Shown here piece after piece: positions 18,504 to 28,661 of a stretch of DNA of 64,000 nucleotides. The DNA lies in contig NZ_KB907708.1 of the NCBI RefSeq assembly GCF_000382165.1, forward strand, positions 1 to 64,000, in the 5' to 3' direction. Below the pieces are notes generated by a model that saw nothing but the letters and a program-made list of their open reading frames with translations, did no database searches and was not told the DNA's origin. The first letter of the stretch is position 1. Each line of letters opens with the position of its first letter. The stretch comes from Arsukibacterium perlucidum DSM 18276 (GTDB taxonomy: Bacteria > Pseudomonadota > Gammaproteobacteria > Enterobacterales > Alteromonadaceae). The position numbers and the translations under genes are program-made.

Positions 18504-21158
18504 TTAATACTCATTCTGGCTATCTGGTTGAGTATGGTTAATATACTGCTTCATCTCAACCAGTAATGCTGCAATTGCAGCCGGCTGCCCGTTCACCGCT
18601 TGTTCTATTTCACCAGCCAGTCTGGTCACTTGTGGATATCCCATACTACCGGCACTGCCTTTAAGGCTATGGGCCGCAAAACGTAATGCTGCCCAGTCCT
18701 CACCCCTCAAATGCTGCTGTAATTCAGCCAGTAATACCGGCAACTGCCGGGCAAACTGGCGTTTTAATGCCTGCATTTGTGGATCTTGCTCTAAGCGTTG
18801 CAACCAATCCTGCTCGCTGTCTTTGCGTACCTTGGCAAAACGGTTAAGGATAGCCAAAAATTCACTTTGCACCACTGGCTTACCCAACAGCGCCTGACAG
18901 CCTGCTTTTTTATAGCGCTCAACGTCTTCACTCATCACATTAGCCGTGACAGCAATAATCGGCACTTCTATGCCGGCCTGACGGATCAGTCGGGTGGCTT
19001 CCTCGCCCCCCATCAATGGCATCTGCATATCCATAAATACCAGATCAAAGTCATCATGCAGCACCCTTTCGACTGCTTTATGACCATTATCCACCACGAC
19101 CACGGTAGCATTACTTTTTTCCAGTAATAGCTTAAGCAGTAACTGGTTATCTGGGTTATCCTCTGCCACCAATACTTTTACTGAGCTGTCGGCCGGCAAC
19201 GGACTCACGCTATCTGCCTGCTTTTGCTGGGGTTGATAGCTATCAACCAACTCTATGTCTTGCTGCTGGCAATTTAAGATAACCTCGAAGCAACTGCCAA
19301 TACCCTTGACGCTTTCAACCTGAATATCACCATCCATTTGTTCAATTAACTTTTTGGATATGACCAGACCCAGGCCAGTGCCGCCAAAATGGCGGGTTAC
19401 CGTGGCATCAGCCTGGACAAAGGGCCGGAAAATCCGGGCCAGTTCATCATTGCTCATACCGATGCCGGTATCTTTGACTTTCACTGACAACTGTCTGGCA
19501 ATCTGATCATAACTGACCTGAAACACCACCTTGCCATTCTCGGTAAACTTAACCGCGTTGCTACTCAGATTAAGCAACACCTGGCGAAAACGCAGGCTAT
19601 CGTTGTACAGCATTTTTGGCAGCGGAAACTGCCATTTTAATTGGCAGCTCAGGCCCTTACTCTGAGCCTGCTCACATGCCAGCTGATAAATATCATCAAT
19701 GGCGGCCAGGCAATCAAACTGCTCACGGTTTAATTCCAGTTTATCGGCCTCAATTTTTGATAAATCTAAAATATCATTGATCAGCCCCAGCAGATGATCA
19801 CCACTTTTCAACACCCGATTTAAGTAATCCTGACGTTTATGTAAGTCACTTTCCTGCAGTGCCTGTTCACTGAAACCAATAATAGCCGTTAACGGTGTGC
19901 GGATTTCATGGCTCATATTGGCCAGAAATACGCTTTTCAGCCGGTTGGCCTGTTCTGCGGTTTCCCTGGCTAAAATCAGTTCCTGGTTGGCGCCGGCCAA
20001 ATCATCATTGGCCCGGGCCAGATCCTGGGTACGGCGTAATACTTTATCTTCCAGTTGCTGCTTGTACGCCCGCTCCCGTTCCCGGTATACCCGCAGCTGG
20101 CGCACCATTACGTTAAAAGCTGCAAACATATCGCCCAGCTCATCCTGCTTTTTTACTTCCAGCAGCACCGATAAATCTCCACGCCCTACTGCTGTTTTGG
20201 CTGCAGTAAGTTGTTTTACCGGACTGAATATATGTTTTATCAGCAACCAGTACACCAGTAACGGTAATAACAAGCAGATCAGCACCATCAGCAACAGCAA
20301 TACCCGTGATAGCCAACGTTGCTCGCCATTGAGCTGGTCTGGGTCAAGCCCGTATAACAACTGGTAATTTCCGGGTAGTGGCGCGCCCAGCAACTCGCGG
20401 TACTGGCCCAGTAGTAGTACCGTTTTAAGACTATCAGCGCCTATGCTTTGCTGGATTTGCCGAAAGTTAGTTGGCGCAAAAGCGCTGCTGATCAATGCCG
20501 GATCTGCAGCATAAGAAATAGTAGCGGTTTTGCTGATCATCAGGCTGACACTGTTACTGGTATAAGGGGCATTGACAATAATATCTAATAAGCCCGGGGT
20601 TACCATGATAACCAGATATCCCCATAAACGGCGTGACTCAGTAAAGGAGCTGACATACAGCTTTTTGGCAAAATACAGCTTTCGCTCCCGACTGTCAGGC
20701 AAAGGCGCCAGAAAGTAGCCTTGCTCATCAATCATTGCCTGCAACGGGGAAAAATATTCATTACGGAAGCGGTTGGGTACGGCAATCTCATCCTTGATCT
20801 CAGGCAGGTGCAACGCATATTCGCCGTTAAGTTGCACCAGCTTTATTGCTTCAATACCGGGCTGCTCTGCCTTGAAACGTTGCCAGTGGCTCAGCAATGG
20901 CGCCAGCAGGGCACTGTCATTGGTTTGCAGATAGTCTTGTAAATTGGGATTCAGCGCCAGCATTTGCAGCTGGGTTTGTTGGGTACTGATAAATTCGTGC
21001 AGTTGTTGCTGTTGCCCGGCCAGGGCACTGCGCACCTGATAATAGGTTTGTTGTTGCATATAACGCTGACTGTACTGATACGCCAGATAGCCGAACAGTA
21101 ACACTGGCAACACCAGCAACGGCAACATGTAGGCAACCAGCGTTTCTCTTAACCTCAT
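18504..21158 (-). CDS. Hybrid sensor histidine kinase with receiver and HPt domains
   Basis: An 884-residue phosphorelay protein of BarA/ArcB-like layout. Order: membrane helix (about 8-28), periplasmic sensor of about 250 residues, second helix (about 283-306), HAMP, coiled coil, HisKA with His417 in NMSHEIRTP, HATPase_c (DTGIGMS, GGTGLGL), a receiver with FMDMQMPLMGG, and a C-terminal HPt with AHSLKGSAGS. All phosphotransfer residues look intact. No DNA-binding regulator is adjacent; the HDOD gene follows after 18 nt. The stimulus is unknown. Confidence 0.93.
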   Translation of the reverse strand: MRLRETLVAYMLPLLVLPVLLFGYLAYQYSQRYMQQQTYYQVRSALAGQQQQLHEFISTQQTQLQMLALNPNLQDYLQTNDSALLAPLLSHWQRFKAEQPGIEAIKLVQLNGEYALHLPEIKDEIAVPNRFRNEYFSPLQAMIDEQGYFLAPLPDSRERKLYFAKKLYVSSFTESRRLWGYLVIMVTPGLLDIIVNAPYTSNSVSLMISKTATISYAADPALISSAFAPTNFRQIQQSIGADSLKTVLLLGQYRELLGAPLPGNYQLLYGLDPDQLNGEQRWLSRVLLLLMVLICLLLPLLVYWLLIKHIFSPVKQLTAAKTAVGRGDLSVLLEVKKQDELGDMFAAFNVMVRQLRVYRERERAYKQQLEDKVLRRTQDLARANDDLAGANQELILARETAEQANRLKSVFLANMSHEIRTPLTAIIGFSEQALQESDLHKRQDYLNRVLKSGDHLLGLINDILDLSKIEADKLELNREQFDCLAAIDDIYQLACEQAQSKGLSCQLKWQFPLPKMLYNDSLRFRQVLLNLSSNAVKFTENGKVVFQVSYDQIARQLSVKVKDTGIGMSNDELARIFRPFVQADATVTRHFGGTGLGLVISKKLIEQMDGDIQVESVKGIGSCFEVILNCQQQDIELVDSYQPQQKQADSVSPLPADSSVKVLVAEDNPDNQLLLKLLLEKSNATVVVVDNGHKAVERVLHDDFDLVFMDMQMPLMGGEEATRLIRQAGIEVPIIAVTANVMSEDVERYKKAGCQALLGKPVVQSEFLAILNRFAKVRKDSEQDWLQRLEQDPQMQALKRQFARQLPVLLAELQQHLRGEDWAALRFAAHSLKGSAGSMGYPQVTRLAGEIEQAVNGQPAAIAALLVEMKQYINHTQPDSQNEY

Positions 21159-21451
21159 AACAGCACGAGCCTGATCAGTACTTCAATAATTCGGAATAGC
21201 CACAGCATAACCAGCTAACTGACTGGCTACAAGCTTATTGGTACAAAGGCATGACAACTTGTCAGGCGGTATGGCCAAAGACGGCACTAAGTGCATTACC
21301 GAACGGCTGTTGCAGGTAATTAGGAATAAAGTGAATGGTATCATCCATTTAGTCATGATCAAGATCATTAAAGCCAGCAGAATCAGGGGGGAGGTGCAGA
21401 AAACATGATTAAAGCGAAACAGCGCCCTGATCATGCCCTCCAGCCGATCAG

Positions 21452-21484
21452 CTCCGGGAGCATACAAATAGTATGTGACCGGAG
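21452..21484. repeat. Two-part hairpin downstream of guaA
   Basis: A lower stem CTCCGG/CCGGAG (21452-21457, 21479-21484) and an upper stem CATAC/GTATG (21461-21465, 21471-21475) are separated by an internal loop of 3 nt on each side. There is no T-run, so it is not a standard terminator. It may be a structured element of the guaA 3' untranslated region. Confidence 0.5.
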
Positions 21485-21502
21485 TGAGCGGTGAAGACAA
21501 TG

Positions 21503-21526
21503 CCGTCAGCGTGGCGAGGATGACGG
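21503..21526. repeat. Short hairpin just after the guaA stop
   Basis: CCGTCA at 21503-21508 pairs with TGACGG at 21521-21526 around a 12-nt loop. It begins 5 nt past the guaA stop codon. No T-run is seen. Confidence 0.45.
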
Positions 21527-21531
21527 ATAAG

Positions 21532-23109
21532 TTATTCCCATTCGATGGTGGCTGGTGGCTTGCCGCTGATATCGTAAACTACTCTGGAGATACCATTTAT
21601 TTCATTGATGATCCGGTTCGACACCTTACCCAGCATGTCATAAGGTAAATGAGCCCAATGCGCGGTCATAAAGTCGATGGTTTCCACTGCACGCAGTGAA
21701 ATAACCCAGTCGTATTTACGAGCATCACCCATTACGCCAACTGATTTCACCGGCAAAAACACTGCAAAAGCCTGGCTGACTTTATTGTATAAATCCGCTT
21801 TATGCAGCTCTTCAATAAAGATAGCATCGGCCCGGCGCAGTAAGTCACAGTATTCTTTCTTGATTTCGCCCAGTACCCTTACGCCTAAACCTGGCCCCGG
21901 GAATGGATGGCGATACAGCATGTCGTATGGCAGGCCCAGCTCCAGGCCAACTTTACGCACTTCGTCTTTAAACAACTCGCGTAGCGGCTCTACTAAACCC
22001 AGTTTCATATGGGCGGGTAAGCCACCCACGTTGTGGTGCGATTTAATCACATGAGCTTTACCGGTGGCCGAACCGGCTGATTCAATAACATCCGGATAAA
22101 TAGTGCCCTGGGCCAGCCATTTGGCGTTCTCCAGCTTTTGCGACTCTTCATCGAACACTTCAACAAATACCCGGCCAATAATTTTGCGCTTGGCTTCAGG
22201 TTCGTTTTCGCCTGCTAAGGCATCTAAAAAGCGCTGCTCGGCGTCAATTTTAATAATGTTCAGGCCAAAATGGTCACCAAACATATCCATCACCTGCTTG
22301 CCTTCGTTTAAACGCAGCAAACCGTTATCAACAAACACACAGGTCAAGTTGGTACCAATGGCGCGGTGCAACAGCATGGCCGTAACCGAGCTATCTACCC
22401 CACCGGATAAACCAAGAATAACCCGGTCAGTACCGATTTGCTGTTTTAAGCGGGCCACCGCATCTTCAATAATGGTGGCCGGGGTCCACAGTTTGTCGCA
22501 ACCACAAATGTTAACAACAAAATGCTCCAGCATCCGCAGGCCCTGGCGGGTATGGGTTACTTCCGGGTGGAACTGCACGCCATAGAACTGACGGGCTTCA
22601 TCTACCATACCGGCATGCGGGCAGGTCGCGGTCTGGGCACAAGTGACAAAGCCTTCCGGCACGCTGATCACTTTATCGCCGTGGCTCATCCATACGTCCA
22701 GCAAGGCATTACCGTTGCCACCTATATGATCTTCAATTTTGGCAAAAAAGTCGTTAGCCGCAATCACTTCTACCTGAGCATAACCAAACTCACGCAAATC
22801 TGAGCCCTGCACCTTGCCGCCCAGTTGCTCGGCCATGGTTTGCATACCATAACAAATGCCCAGCACCGGCACACCGGCGTTAAAGACATATTCCGGTGCG
22901 CGTGGCGAACCAGCTTCCGTTACGCTTTCCGGGCCGCCTGATAAAATAATACCGGTCGGGTTAAATTCGCGAATTTGCTCGTCGCTGACATCCCAGGCCC
23001 ACAGTTCACAATAAACGCCAATTTCACGGACCCGGCGGGCAATTAACTGGGTGTACTGCGAACCAAAATCCAGAATCAAAATACGATGGTGGTGAATGTT
23101 CTTGCTCAT
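21532..23109 (-). CDS. guaA: GMP synthase (glutamine-hydrolysing)
   Basis: It aminates XMP to GMP. The 525 residues comprise a class I glutamine amidotransferase domain with nucleophile Cys86 (GICYGMQ) and His/Glu in QFHPEVTH, an ATP pyrophosphatase domain with the P-loop LSGGVDSS near 235, and a C-terminal dimerisation domain ending PATIEWE. It follows guaB by 56 nt in the usual order. The gap between them holds a strong GC hairpin that could tune read-through. Confidence 0.98.
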   Translation of the reverse strand: MSKNIHHHRILILDFGSQYTQLIARRVREIGVYCELWAWDVSDEQIREFNPTGIILSGGPESVTEAGSPRAPEYVFNAGVPVLGICYGMQTMAEQLGGKVQGSDLREFGYAQVEVIAANDFFAKIEDHIGGNGNALLDVWMSHGDKVISVPEGFVTCAQTATCPHAGMVDEARQFYGVQFHPEVTHTRQGLRMLEHFVVNICGCDKLWTPATIIEDAVARLKQQIGTDRVILGLSGGVDSSVTAMLLHRAIGTNLTCVFVDNGLLRLNEGKQVMDMFGDHFGLNIIKIDAEQRFLDALAGENEPEAKRKIIGRVFVEVFDEESQKLENAKWLAQGTIYPDVIESAGSATGKAHVIKSHHNVGGLPAHMKLGLVEPLRELFKDEVRKVGLELGLPYDMLYRHPFPGPGLGVRVLGEIKKEYCDLLRRADAIFIEELHKADLYNKVSQAFAVFLPVKSVGVMGDARKYDWVISLRAVETIDFMTAHWAHLPYDMLGKVSNRIINEINGISRVVYDISGKPPATIEWE

Positions 23110-23129
23110 AACAACCTTTGCAAAATAAG

Positions 23130-23150
23130 GCGGCGGGCCTGGCCCGCCGC
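23130..23150 (-). terminator. GC-rich hairpin between guaB and guaA
   Basis: A perfect 9-bp stem GCGGCGGGC/GCCCGCCGC with a 3-nt loop lies between the two genes. On the minus strand it is followed by CTTATTTTG, a weak T-rich stretch. It could be a partial terminator or an mRNA-stabilising stem that sets the guaB:guaA ratio. Confidence 0.6.
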
Positions 23151-23165
23151 GTAAACCTAATGTTG

Positions 23166-24683
<1,518 letters not shown>

Positions 24684-24685
24684 CT

Positions 24686-24714
24686 ATTTTAAAGGATTGT
24701 TGGTGATAGAACAA
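24686..24714 (-). promoter_or_regulatory. guaB promoter
   Basis: On the minus strand TTGTTC and TAAAAT are separated by exactly 17 bp, with the -10 about 50 nt before the guaB ATG. The region is AT-rich and shared with the divergent xseA gene. Confidence 0.65.
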
Positions 24715-24788
24715 TCGGTTTTTTCTTTTTGTGTTAACAGCAGGCCTTGGCGTAAACTAGTCCCAGAACAGCTAACCCTGAGCCACTA

Positions 24789-26126
24789 ATGCAAAACCCC
24801 GATATTTATACCGTTTCCCGTTTAAACAGCGAAGTCAGGCTTATTCTGGAGCTGCAGTTTCAGCGCTTGTGGCTGGTGGGCGAAGTGTCTAATTTTGTGC
24901 AGGCCGCATCGGGCCACTGGTATTTCTCGTTAAAAGATCAGGCCGCCCAGGTAAAAGTGGCGATGTTTAAGCAGGCTAATCGCAATGCCACGGTAAAACC
25001 GCAAAACGGCCAGCAGGTGTTAATCCGGGCGCGGATCAGCGTATACGAGCCGCGCGGTGAATATCAGCTGTTAGCAGAAATGATTGAACCGGCCGGCGAC
25101 GGCCTGTTAAAACAGCAATACGAGCAGTTAAAAAACCGCTTACAGGCCGAGGGCCTGTTTGATGAAGCGCGCAAACAGCCGCTGCCCGCTCATATTAACC
25201 GGGTAGGCGTTATTACCTCGCCTACCGGCGCGGCTATTCGCGATATTGTCAGCGTACTGCAGCGCCGGGCGCCGGGTATTGAAGTGATTATTTACCCCTG
25301 CTTAGTGCAGGGCGAACAGGCGGCCGGCCAGCTCAGGCAAATGCTCAGTACGGCGATTCGGCGCAATGAAGTGGATGTAATTATTATTGGCCGCGGCGGC
25401 GGTTCGCTGGAAGATTTATGGTGTTTTAACGACGAGCAACTGGCGCGGGCCGTTGCCGCCTGCCCTATTCCGATAGTTAGCGCCGTCGGCCATGAAATTG
25501 ATTTTGCGCTAACCGATTTTGTCGCCGATGTGCGGGCGCCGACCCCGTCTGCCGCGGCAGAGCTGGTATCACCCGATCAAAGCCATTTACTGGAGCGGCT
25601 GCGCCGCTTACAAAGCGCTTTGGTACAAGCCCAGCGCAGTAAACTTAACCATTTAAAGCCTGACCTGAAGCAACTGGAACAACGGCTGTTAACCCTTCAT
25701 CCAAAACGGCGCTTACAACAACAGCAACAACGCTTAGACGAGCTGCAACTGCGCTTAAACCGGGTTATTGGCCAGCAGCTTGCTAATGCCAAACGCCAGC
25801 AGCAGTATTTACAGCAAAGCCTGCAGCATTTATCGCCTGCCAAAGCCATTAAGCAGCAGCACGAGCAGCTACAGCAACTACAACAAAGGCTGCAGCGCGG
25901 CATGAGCATGCAACTTAAGCAGCAACAACAAACCCTCGGCCGCCTAAGCAACCAGCTAAACACCGTAAGCCCGCTGGCCACCCTGGCGCGCGGCTATAGC
26001 ATTACCTTTGACGATAAGCAGCAGGTGGTAACCAGCAGCAAACAGCTAAAAGCCGGGGCTAAGGTAGCGATTAAACTGGCAGAAGGTGGTTTTGATGCCG
26101 AGGTGAAAAAGCTGGCAGATACCTAA
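24789..26126 (+). CDS. xseA: Exodeoxyribonuclease VII large subunit
   Basis: The catalytic large subunit of ExoVII, which degrades single-stranded DNA. It has the N-terminal OB fold (LWLVGEVSNF, GHWYFSLKD), the catalytic core with GVITSPTGAAIRDI, GRGGGSLEDL and SAVGHEIDF, then a glutamine-rich coiled-coil region (about 270-400) and a C-terminal segment with LARGYSI. At 445 residues it is normal in length. The long Gln/Leu coiled coil is unusually rich in CAG/CAA codons but is a family trait. Confidence 0.97.
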   Translation: MQNPDIYTVSRLNSEVRLILELQFQRLWLVGEVSNFVQAASGHWYFSLKDQAAQVKVAMFKQANRNATVKPQNGQQVLIRARISVYEPRGEYQLLAEMIEPAGDGLLKQQYEQLKNRLQAEGLFDEARKQPLPAHINRVGVITSPTGAAIRDIVSVLQRRAPGIEVIIYPCLVQGEQAAGQLRQMLSTAIRRNEVDVIIIGRGGGSLEDLWCFNDEQLARAVAACPIPIVSAVGHEIDFALTDFVADVRAPTPSAAAELVSPDQSHLLERLRRLQSALVQAQRSKLNHLKPDLKQLEQRLLTLHPKRRLQQQQQRLDELQLRLNRVIGQQLANAKRQQQYLQQSLQHLSPAKAIKQQHEQLQQLQQRLQRGMSMQLKQQQQTLGRLSNQLNTVSPLATLARGYSITFDDKQQVVTSSKQLKAGAKVAIKLAEGGFDAEVKKLADT

Positions 26127-26161
26127 CGGCCAATAAAATATATTTTAGTTTAGCTTTGGCA

Positions 26162-26177
26162 TAAATCGCACGATTTA
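26162..26177. promoter_or_regulatory. Palindromic operator candidate of the toxin-antitoxin unit
   Basis: A 16-bp perfect dyad (TAAATCG-CA-CGATTTA) sits just upstream of the -35 of the toxin-antitoxin promoter. Phd-type antitoxins bind such palindromes to repress their own operon, so this is the likely operator. Confidence 0.55.
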
Positions 26178-26183
26178 ATTACT

Positions 26184-26211
26184 TTGCTCGTTTAGCGTTA
26201 TTGGCTATACT
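26184..26211 (+). promoter_or_regulatory. Promoter of the phd-parE unit
   Basis: TTGCTC (-35) and TATACT (-10) are 16 bp apart and end about 30 bp before the antitoxin ATG. Confidence 0.65.
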
Positions 26212-26242
26212 TTGCATCTATTGTCGAATATGGAGCTTAGTC

Positions 26243-26485
26243 ATGCAGACATTAACCGCAAATGACGCCAAACGAAACTTCGGTGAGTTACTACTGAACG
26301 CTCAGCGTGCACCAATTAAGATCAGCAAAAACAGCAAAGATGCGGTGGTCGTTATGTCTATCCACGACTACGAAGCGCTTGAGGTGATGAAAGCTGAGTA
26401 CCTTAAACACTGCTTTACCACTGCGAAAGAAGACTTAGCGCAAGGAAATACAGTTGACGGCGAAACCTTTCTTAACTCGCTGTAA
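26243..26485 (+). CDS. Phd/YefM family antitoxin
   Basis: An 80-residue antitoxin. The N-terminal DNA-binding part shows the family pattern TANDAKRNFGELL followed by SKDAVVVMSIHDYEAL. The C-terminal part (about 50-80) should be disordered until it binds and blocks the toxin. The start at 26243 follows GGAG at about 9 nt; the reading frame extends upstream but lacks a ribosome site. The toxin gene starts 8 nt downstream. It probably represses its own promoter through the palindrome at 26162-26177. Confidence 0.9.
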   Translation: MQTLTANDAKRNFGELLLNAQRAPIKISKNSKDAVVVMSIHDYEALEVMKAEYLKHCFTTAKEDLAQGNTVDGETFLNSL

Positions 26486-26493
26486 CAACAGTT

Positions 26494-26793
26494 ATGCAGA
26501 ATAGACGATATAAGCTAAGTAACTTAGCCCAGGCTCATTTACTGGGAATAAAAAGCTATACTATGGAAAATTTTTCTGAAGCGCAGTGGCAAAAATACAA
26601 GCTAAGTCTGCTCTCTGGCTTGCAAATGTTAGCCGACAACCCCGGATTAGGCCGAAGCTGTGACAACATCTACCTAAACGGGTTTTACTTTCCTGTTGGC
26701 AAACACACAGCGTATTTCACAAAAGAACGCGACTTTATCCTGATCGTTGCCGTGTTAGGCCAACCACAACTGCCACAAAATCATCTGAAATAG
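26494..26793 (+). CDS. ParE/RelE superfamily toxin
   Basis: A 99-residue toxin of the ParE branch of the RelE fold: YKLSNLAQAHLLGIKSYT, AQWQKYKLSLLSGLQMLADNPGLGRS and a C-terminal strand YFTKERDFILIVAVLGQ. ParE members poison DNA gyrase, while RelE members cut mRNA; the layout and lack of RelE catalytic residues favour ParE. It is co-transcribed with the Phd-type antitoxin just upstream. It looks full-length and presumably active. Confidence 0.88.
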   Translation: MQNRRYKLSNLAQAHLLGIKSYTMENFSEAQWQKYKLSLLSGLQMLADNPGLGRSCDNIYLNGFYFPVGKHTAYFTKERDFILIVAVLGQPQLPQNHLK

Positions 26794-26995
26794 AACTTCG
26801 CATGGAAATGACCAAAAAAACTACAAATGCTTTTTAAACCAACCGATAGGTTGAGCAGTTCGATTATTTTTTTGCGGGGCTAATGCCAGTCCAGTGCCAA
26901 AATATATTTAGCCTGCATTAACATCCAGAATATTGCTACCATGCTGAACAATACCCAGAACATTTGTGTAGCGTAATTTGGCTAAGTGGAGAACT
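26794..26995. other. Intergenic region between ParE-like toxin and ChaC genes
   Basis: About 200 bp. A small CAACC/GGTTG stem followed by AT-rich sequence ending in a run of Ts near 26870 may be a weak terminator for the toxin gene. No gene was seen. Confidence 0.35.
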
Positions 26996-27583
26996 ATGTC
27001 ACACAACACCATTACCCTGAATAAACAGCGCCAGCCGCTGGACCACCTGGAATCTGTCTGGCTGTTTGGTTATGGCTCGTTAATTTACAAAGCCGACTTT
27101 CCTTATCTGCAGTGTAAACCCGCCTGCATTTATGGCTGGCAGCGCCGCTTCTGGCAGGGCTCGCATGACCATCGCGGCACGCCTGAGGCGCCAGGACGGG
27201 TACTAACCTTAGTTGAAGCGCCGCGCGCACGCTGCGCCGGCATGGCTTATCAGGTAACGCCCGACACCTTTGAGCATTTAGACCATCGTGAGAAAAACGG
27301 TTACCTGCGGGTATTTACCCAGCTGCATTGGCTGGATGAGCAAGGAGAAACTGAAGGCCTGGTGTATTTAGCCAGCGCCGATAATGAGGCGTATCTGGGC
27401 CCGGACAGTGACGAGGCTATCGCGGCCCATATCGCCCAGAGCGAGGGGCCAAGTGGCCCAAATAGTGAATACTTGCTAAAACTGACGCAGGCCCTGCGGG
27501 ATATGAATGAACAGGATGAGCATGTGTTCGCCATTGAACGCGAGCTGCTAAAGCAACTAACACCAGGATGGAGAGGGAAATAA
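26996..27583 (+). CDS. ChaC-like gamma-glutamylcyclotransferase
   Basis: A 195-residue protein with the family nucleotide-like loop VWLFGYGSLIYK, then WQRRFWQGSHDHRGTPEAPGR and GMAYQV, and the catalytic glutamate region HREKNGY. ChaC enzymes cleave glutathione to 5-oxoproline and Cys-Gly. The start at 26996 has GGAG at 7 nt; an upstream TTG in the same frame is less likely. The gene stands alone between the toxin-antitoxin unit and a convergent solute-binding-like gene. Confidence 0.9.
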   Translation: MSHNTITLNKQRQPLDHLESVWLFGYGSLIYKADFPYLQCKPACIYGWQRRFWQGSHDHRGTPEAPGRVLTLVEAPRARCAGMAYQVTPDTFEHLDHREKNGYLRVFTQLHWLDEQGETEGLVYLASADNEAYLGPDSDEAIAAHIAQSEGPSGPNSEYLLKLTQALRDMNEQDEHVFAIERELLKQLTPGWRGK

Positions 27584-27663
27584 AGAAATTGTGGATGCCC
27601 AATATTCCATTGGCGAGCTTGCATATTTTCAGGCTAATGACGATAACGATTTCTATCAAATCA

Positions 27664-28521
27664 TTAGTTAACAACTGGATTGATTGTAGTCCAATCTTTA
27701 ACCGATTCGTTAAAAAAGCCCGCTTCAGTATAGGCTTGCTCAATCCGACCTTGGGCTCTGAGTATCGTCAGACCTTTTTCGAGTGCCTCAAAGGTTATCT
27801 GTCCTGCCGGGTGTTGTTTGGAAACTGCCACATGCCGACTGTCATTTAATATTATCTTAATACCTTCTATTGCCACAATATCGTAGCCATCACCTGTAAA
27901 ACGAAAGTTGTTACCGGGTAAGAAGGGTGCCAACATGACATCAACCCAACCACGACTAACAAGCTTTGCCTGTGAGGACCATACTTTTTCATTCAAAAGC
28001 TGCTTGGGTGCCAGTTGCTGTAAGCTAAGCCAGTCTGTTGCCCAAATAGGGGTGCTTACAAAACTAAGCTTTTGAATTTGTTCTAAGGTTTTCGCTGAAT
28101 GAGCTCGGACATTATCGATTGCGGTATACAACCCTGCTATATATTCACCTCGACGAATAAGTGGCTGACTGATAAAAACTTGCGATTGAATATTATTAAG
28201 TTCACTTAACCAAAACGAGTCCAAACTAAGTAATAATAGGCCATCTTTAATGGAACGAAGATTTCTTGCGTCATAATTACCAGATTCAAAATGGATATCT
28301 AACTTAATCCCACCTAATGAAATAGCTTGTTGAATTAAAACGAAATCAACAATATCGCGGCTGGCATAGGGGCTGTTAAAGTTGGTGATATCTAATACGT
28401 GACGCCCAGCCAAAAATCTTTGCACATTACGATAAACATCATTATCAATGGAGATAGTTGTTTTCAGCGTTTGTGCTGAAACAGGCATTAACAGAAATAG
28501 CAATATGATAAGAAAGGGCAT
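27664..28521 (-). CDS. Orphan periplasmic solute-binding-like protein
   Basis: A 285-residue exported protein. The start at 28521 follows AGGA at 8 nt. A signal peptide MPFLIILLFLLMPVSA is cleaved before QT. The rest has the two-lobe look of the family-3 solute-binding fold (PBPb-like), for example IDIVDFVLIQQAI-type and RRGEYIAGLYTAI-type strands and a C-terminal EALEKGLTILRAQGRIEQAYTE-like region, but the binding motifs are weak. No ABC permease or ATPase is adjacent. It is more AT-rich than its neighbours, which suggests recent gain. A sensor-like or orphan binding role is possible. Confidence 0.65.
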   Translation of the reverse strand: MPFLIILLFLLMPVSAQTLKTTISIDNDVYRNVQRFLAGRHVLDITNFNSPYASRDIVDFVLIQQAISLGGIKLDIHFESGNYDARNLRSIKDGLLLLSLDSFWLSELNNIQSQVFISQPLIRRGEYIAGLYTAIDNVRAHSAKTLEQIQKLSFVSTPIWATDWLSLQQLAPKQLLNEKVWSSQAKLVSRGWVDVMLAPFLPGNNFRFTGDGYDIVAIEGIKIILNDSRHVAVSKQHPAGQITFEALEKGLTILRAQGRIEQAYTEAGFFNESVKDWTTINPVVN

Positions 28522-28619
28522 AGCAATTTCCTGATAATTATCACTGCAAAACATTATAGTTGATTAATGTAATGCAATTGATTAAAAGCGCATCTGCTGA
28601 AAAAGACTTTTTTGCGGTG

Positions 28620-28651
28620 CAGGCTTTGCAGGCAAATACCTACAAAGCCTG
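28620..28651 (-). terminator. Possible terminator after the RND pump gene
   Basis: CAGGCTTTG (28620-28628) pairs with CAAAGCCTG (28643-28651) across a 14-nt loop. No clean T-run follows on the minus strand, so this is only a tentative end for the efflux operon. Confidence 0.35.
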
Positions 28652-28661
28652 AGGTAGAGCA

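Larger units (their letters stand above)
21159..21531. other. Long intergenic region downstream of guaA
   Basis: About 370 bp between the guaA stop and the hybrid kinase start. It holds the kinase promoter region and two hairpins near guaA. A 105-codon minus-strand frame (21183-21500) and a short plus-strand frame (from 21404, with a GGGAGG-like site) are present, but neither resembles a known family. I see no integrase, repeat or tRNA. Confidence 0.5.

Noticed and set aside
21404-21490. Short plus-strand frame with a strong purine-rich ribosome-like site
   Set aside because: It is under 30 codons, antisense to the other frame, and crosses the hairpin; no independent support.
21183-21500. 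A 105-codon minus-strand frame downstream of guaA with a hydrophobic stretch
   Set aside because: It spans the hairpins, has no good ribosome site and its translation resembles no known protein. A small membrane protein cannot be fully excluded.
21159-21531. A genomic island integrated at the 3' end of guaA
   Set aside because: This is a known island target, but no integrase, cargo or att duplication is visible; the next gene is a normal chromosomal-type kinase.
25640-25960. CAG/CAA-rich stretch as a microsatellite or unusual repeat
   Set aside because: It encodes the coiled-coil region normal for XseA.
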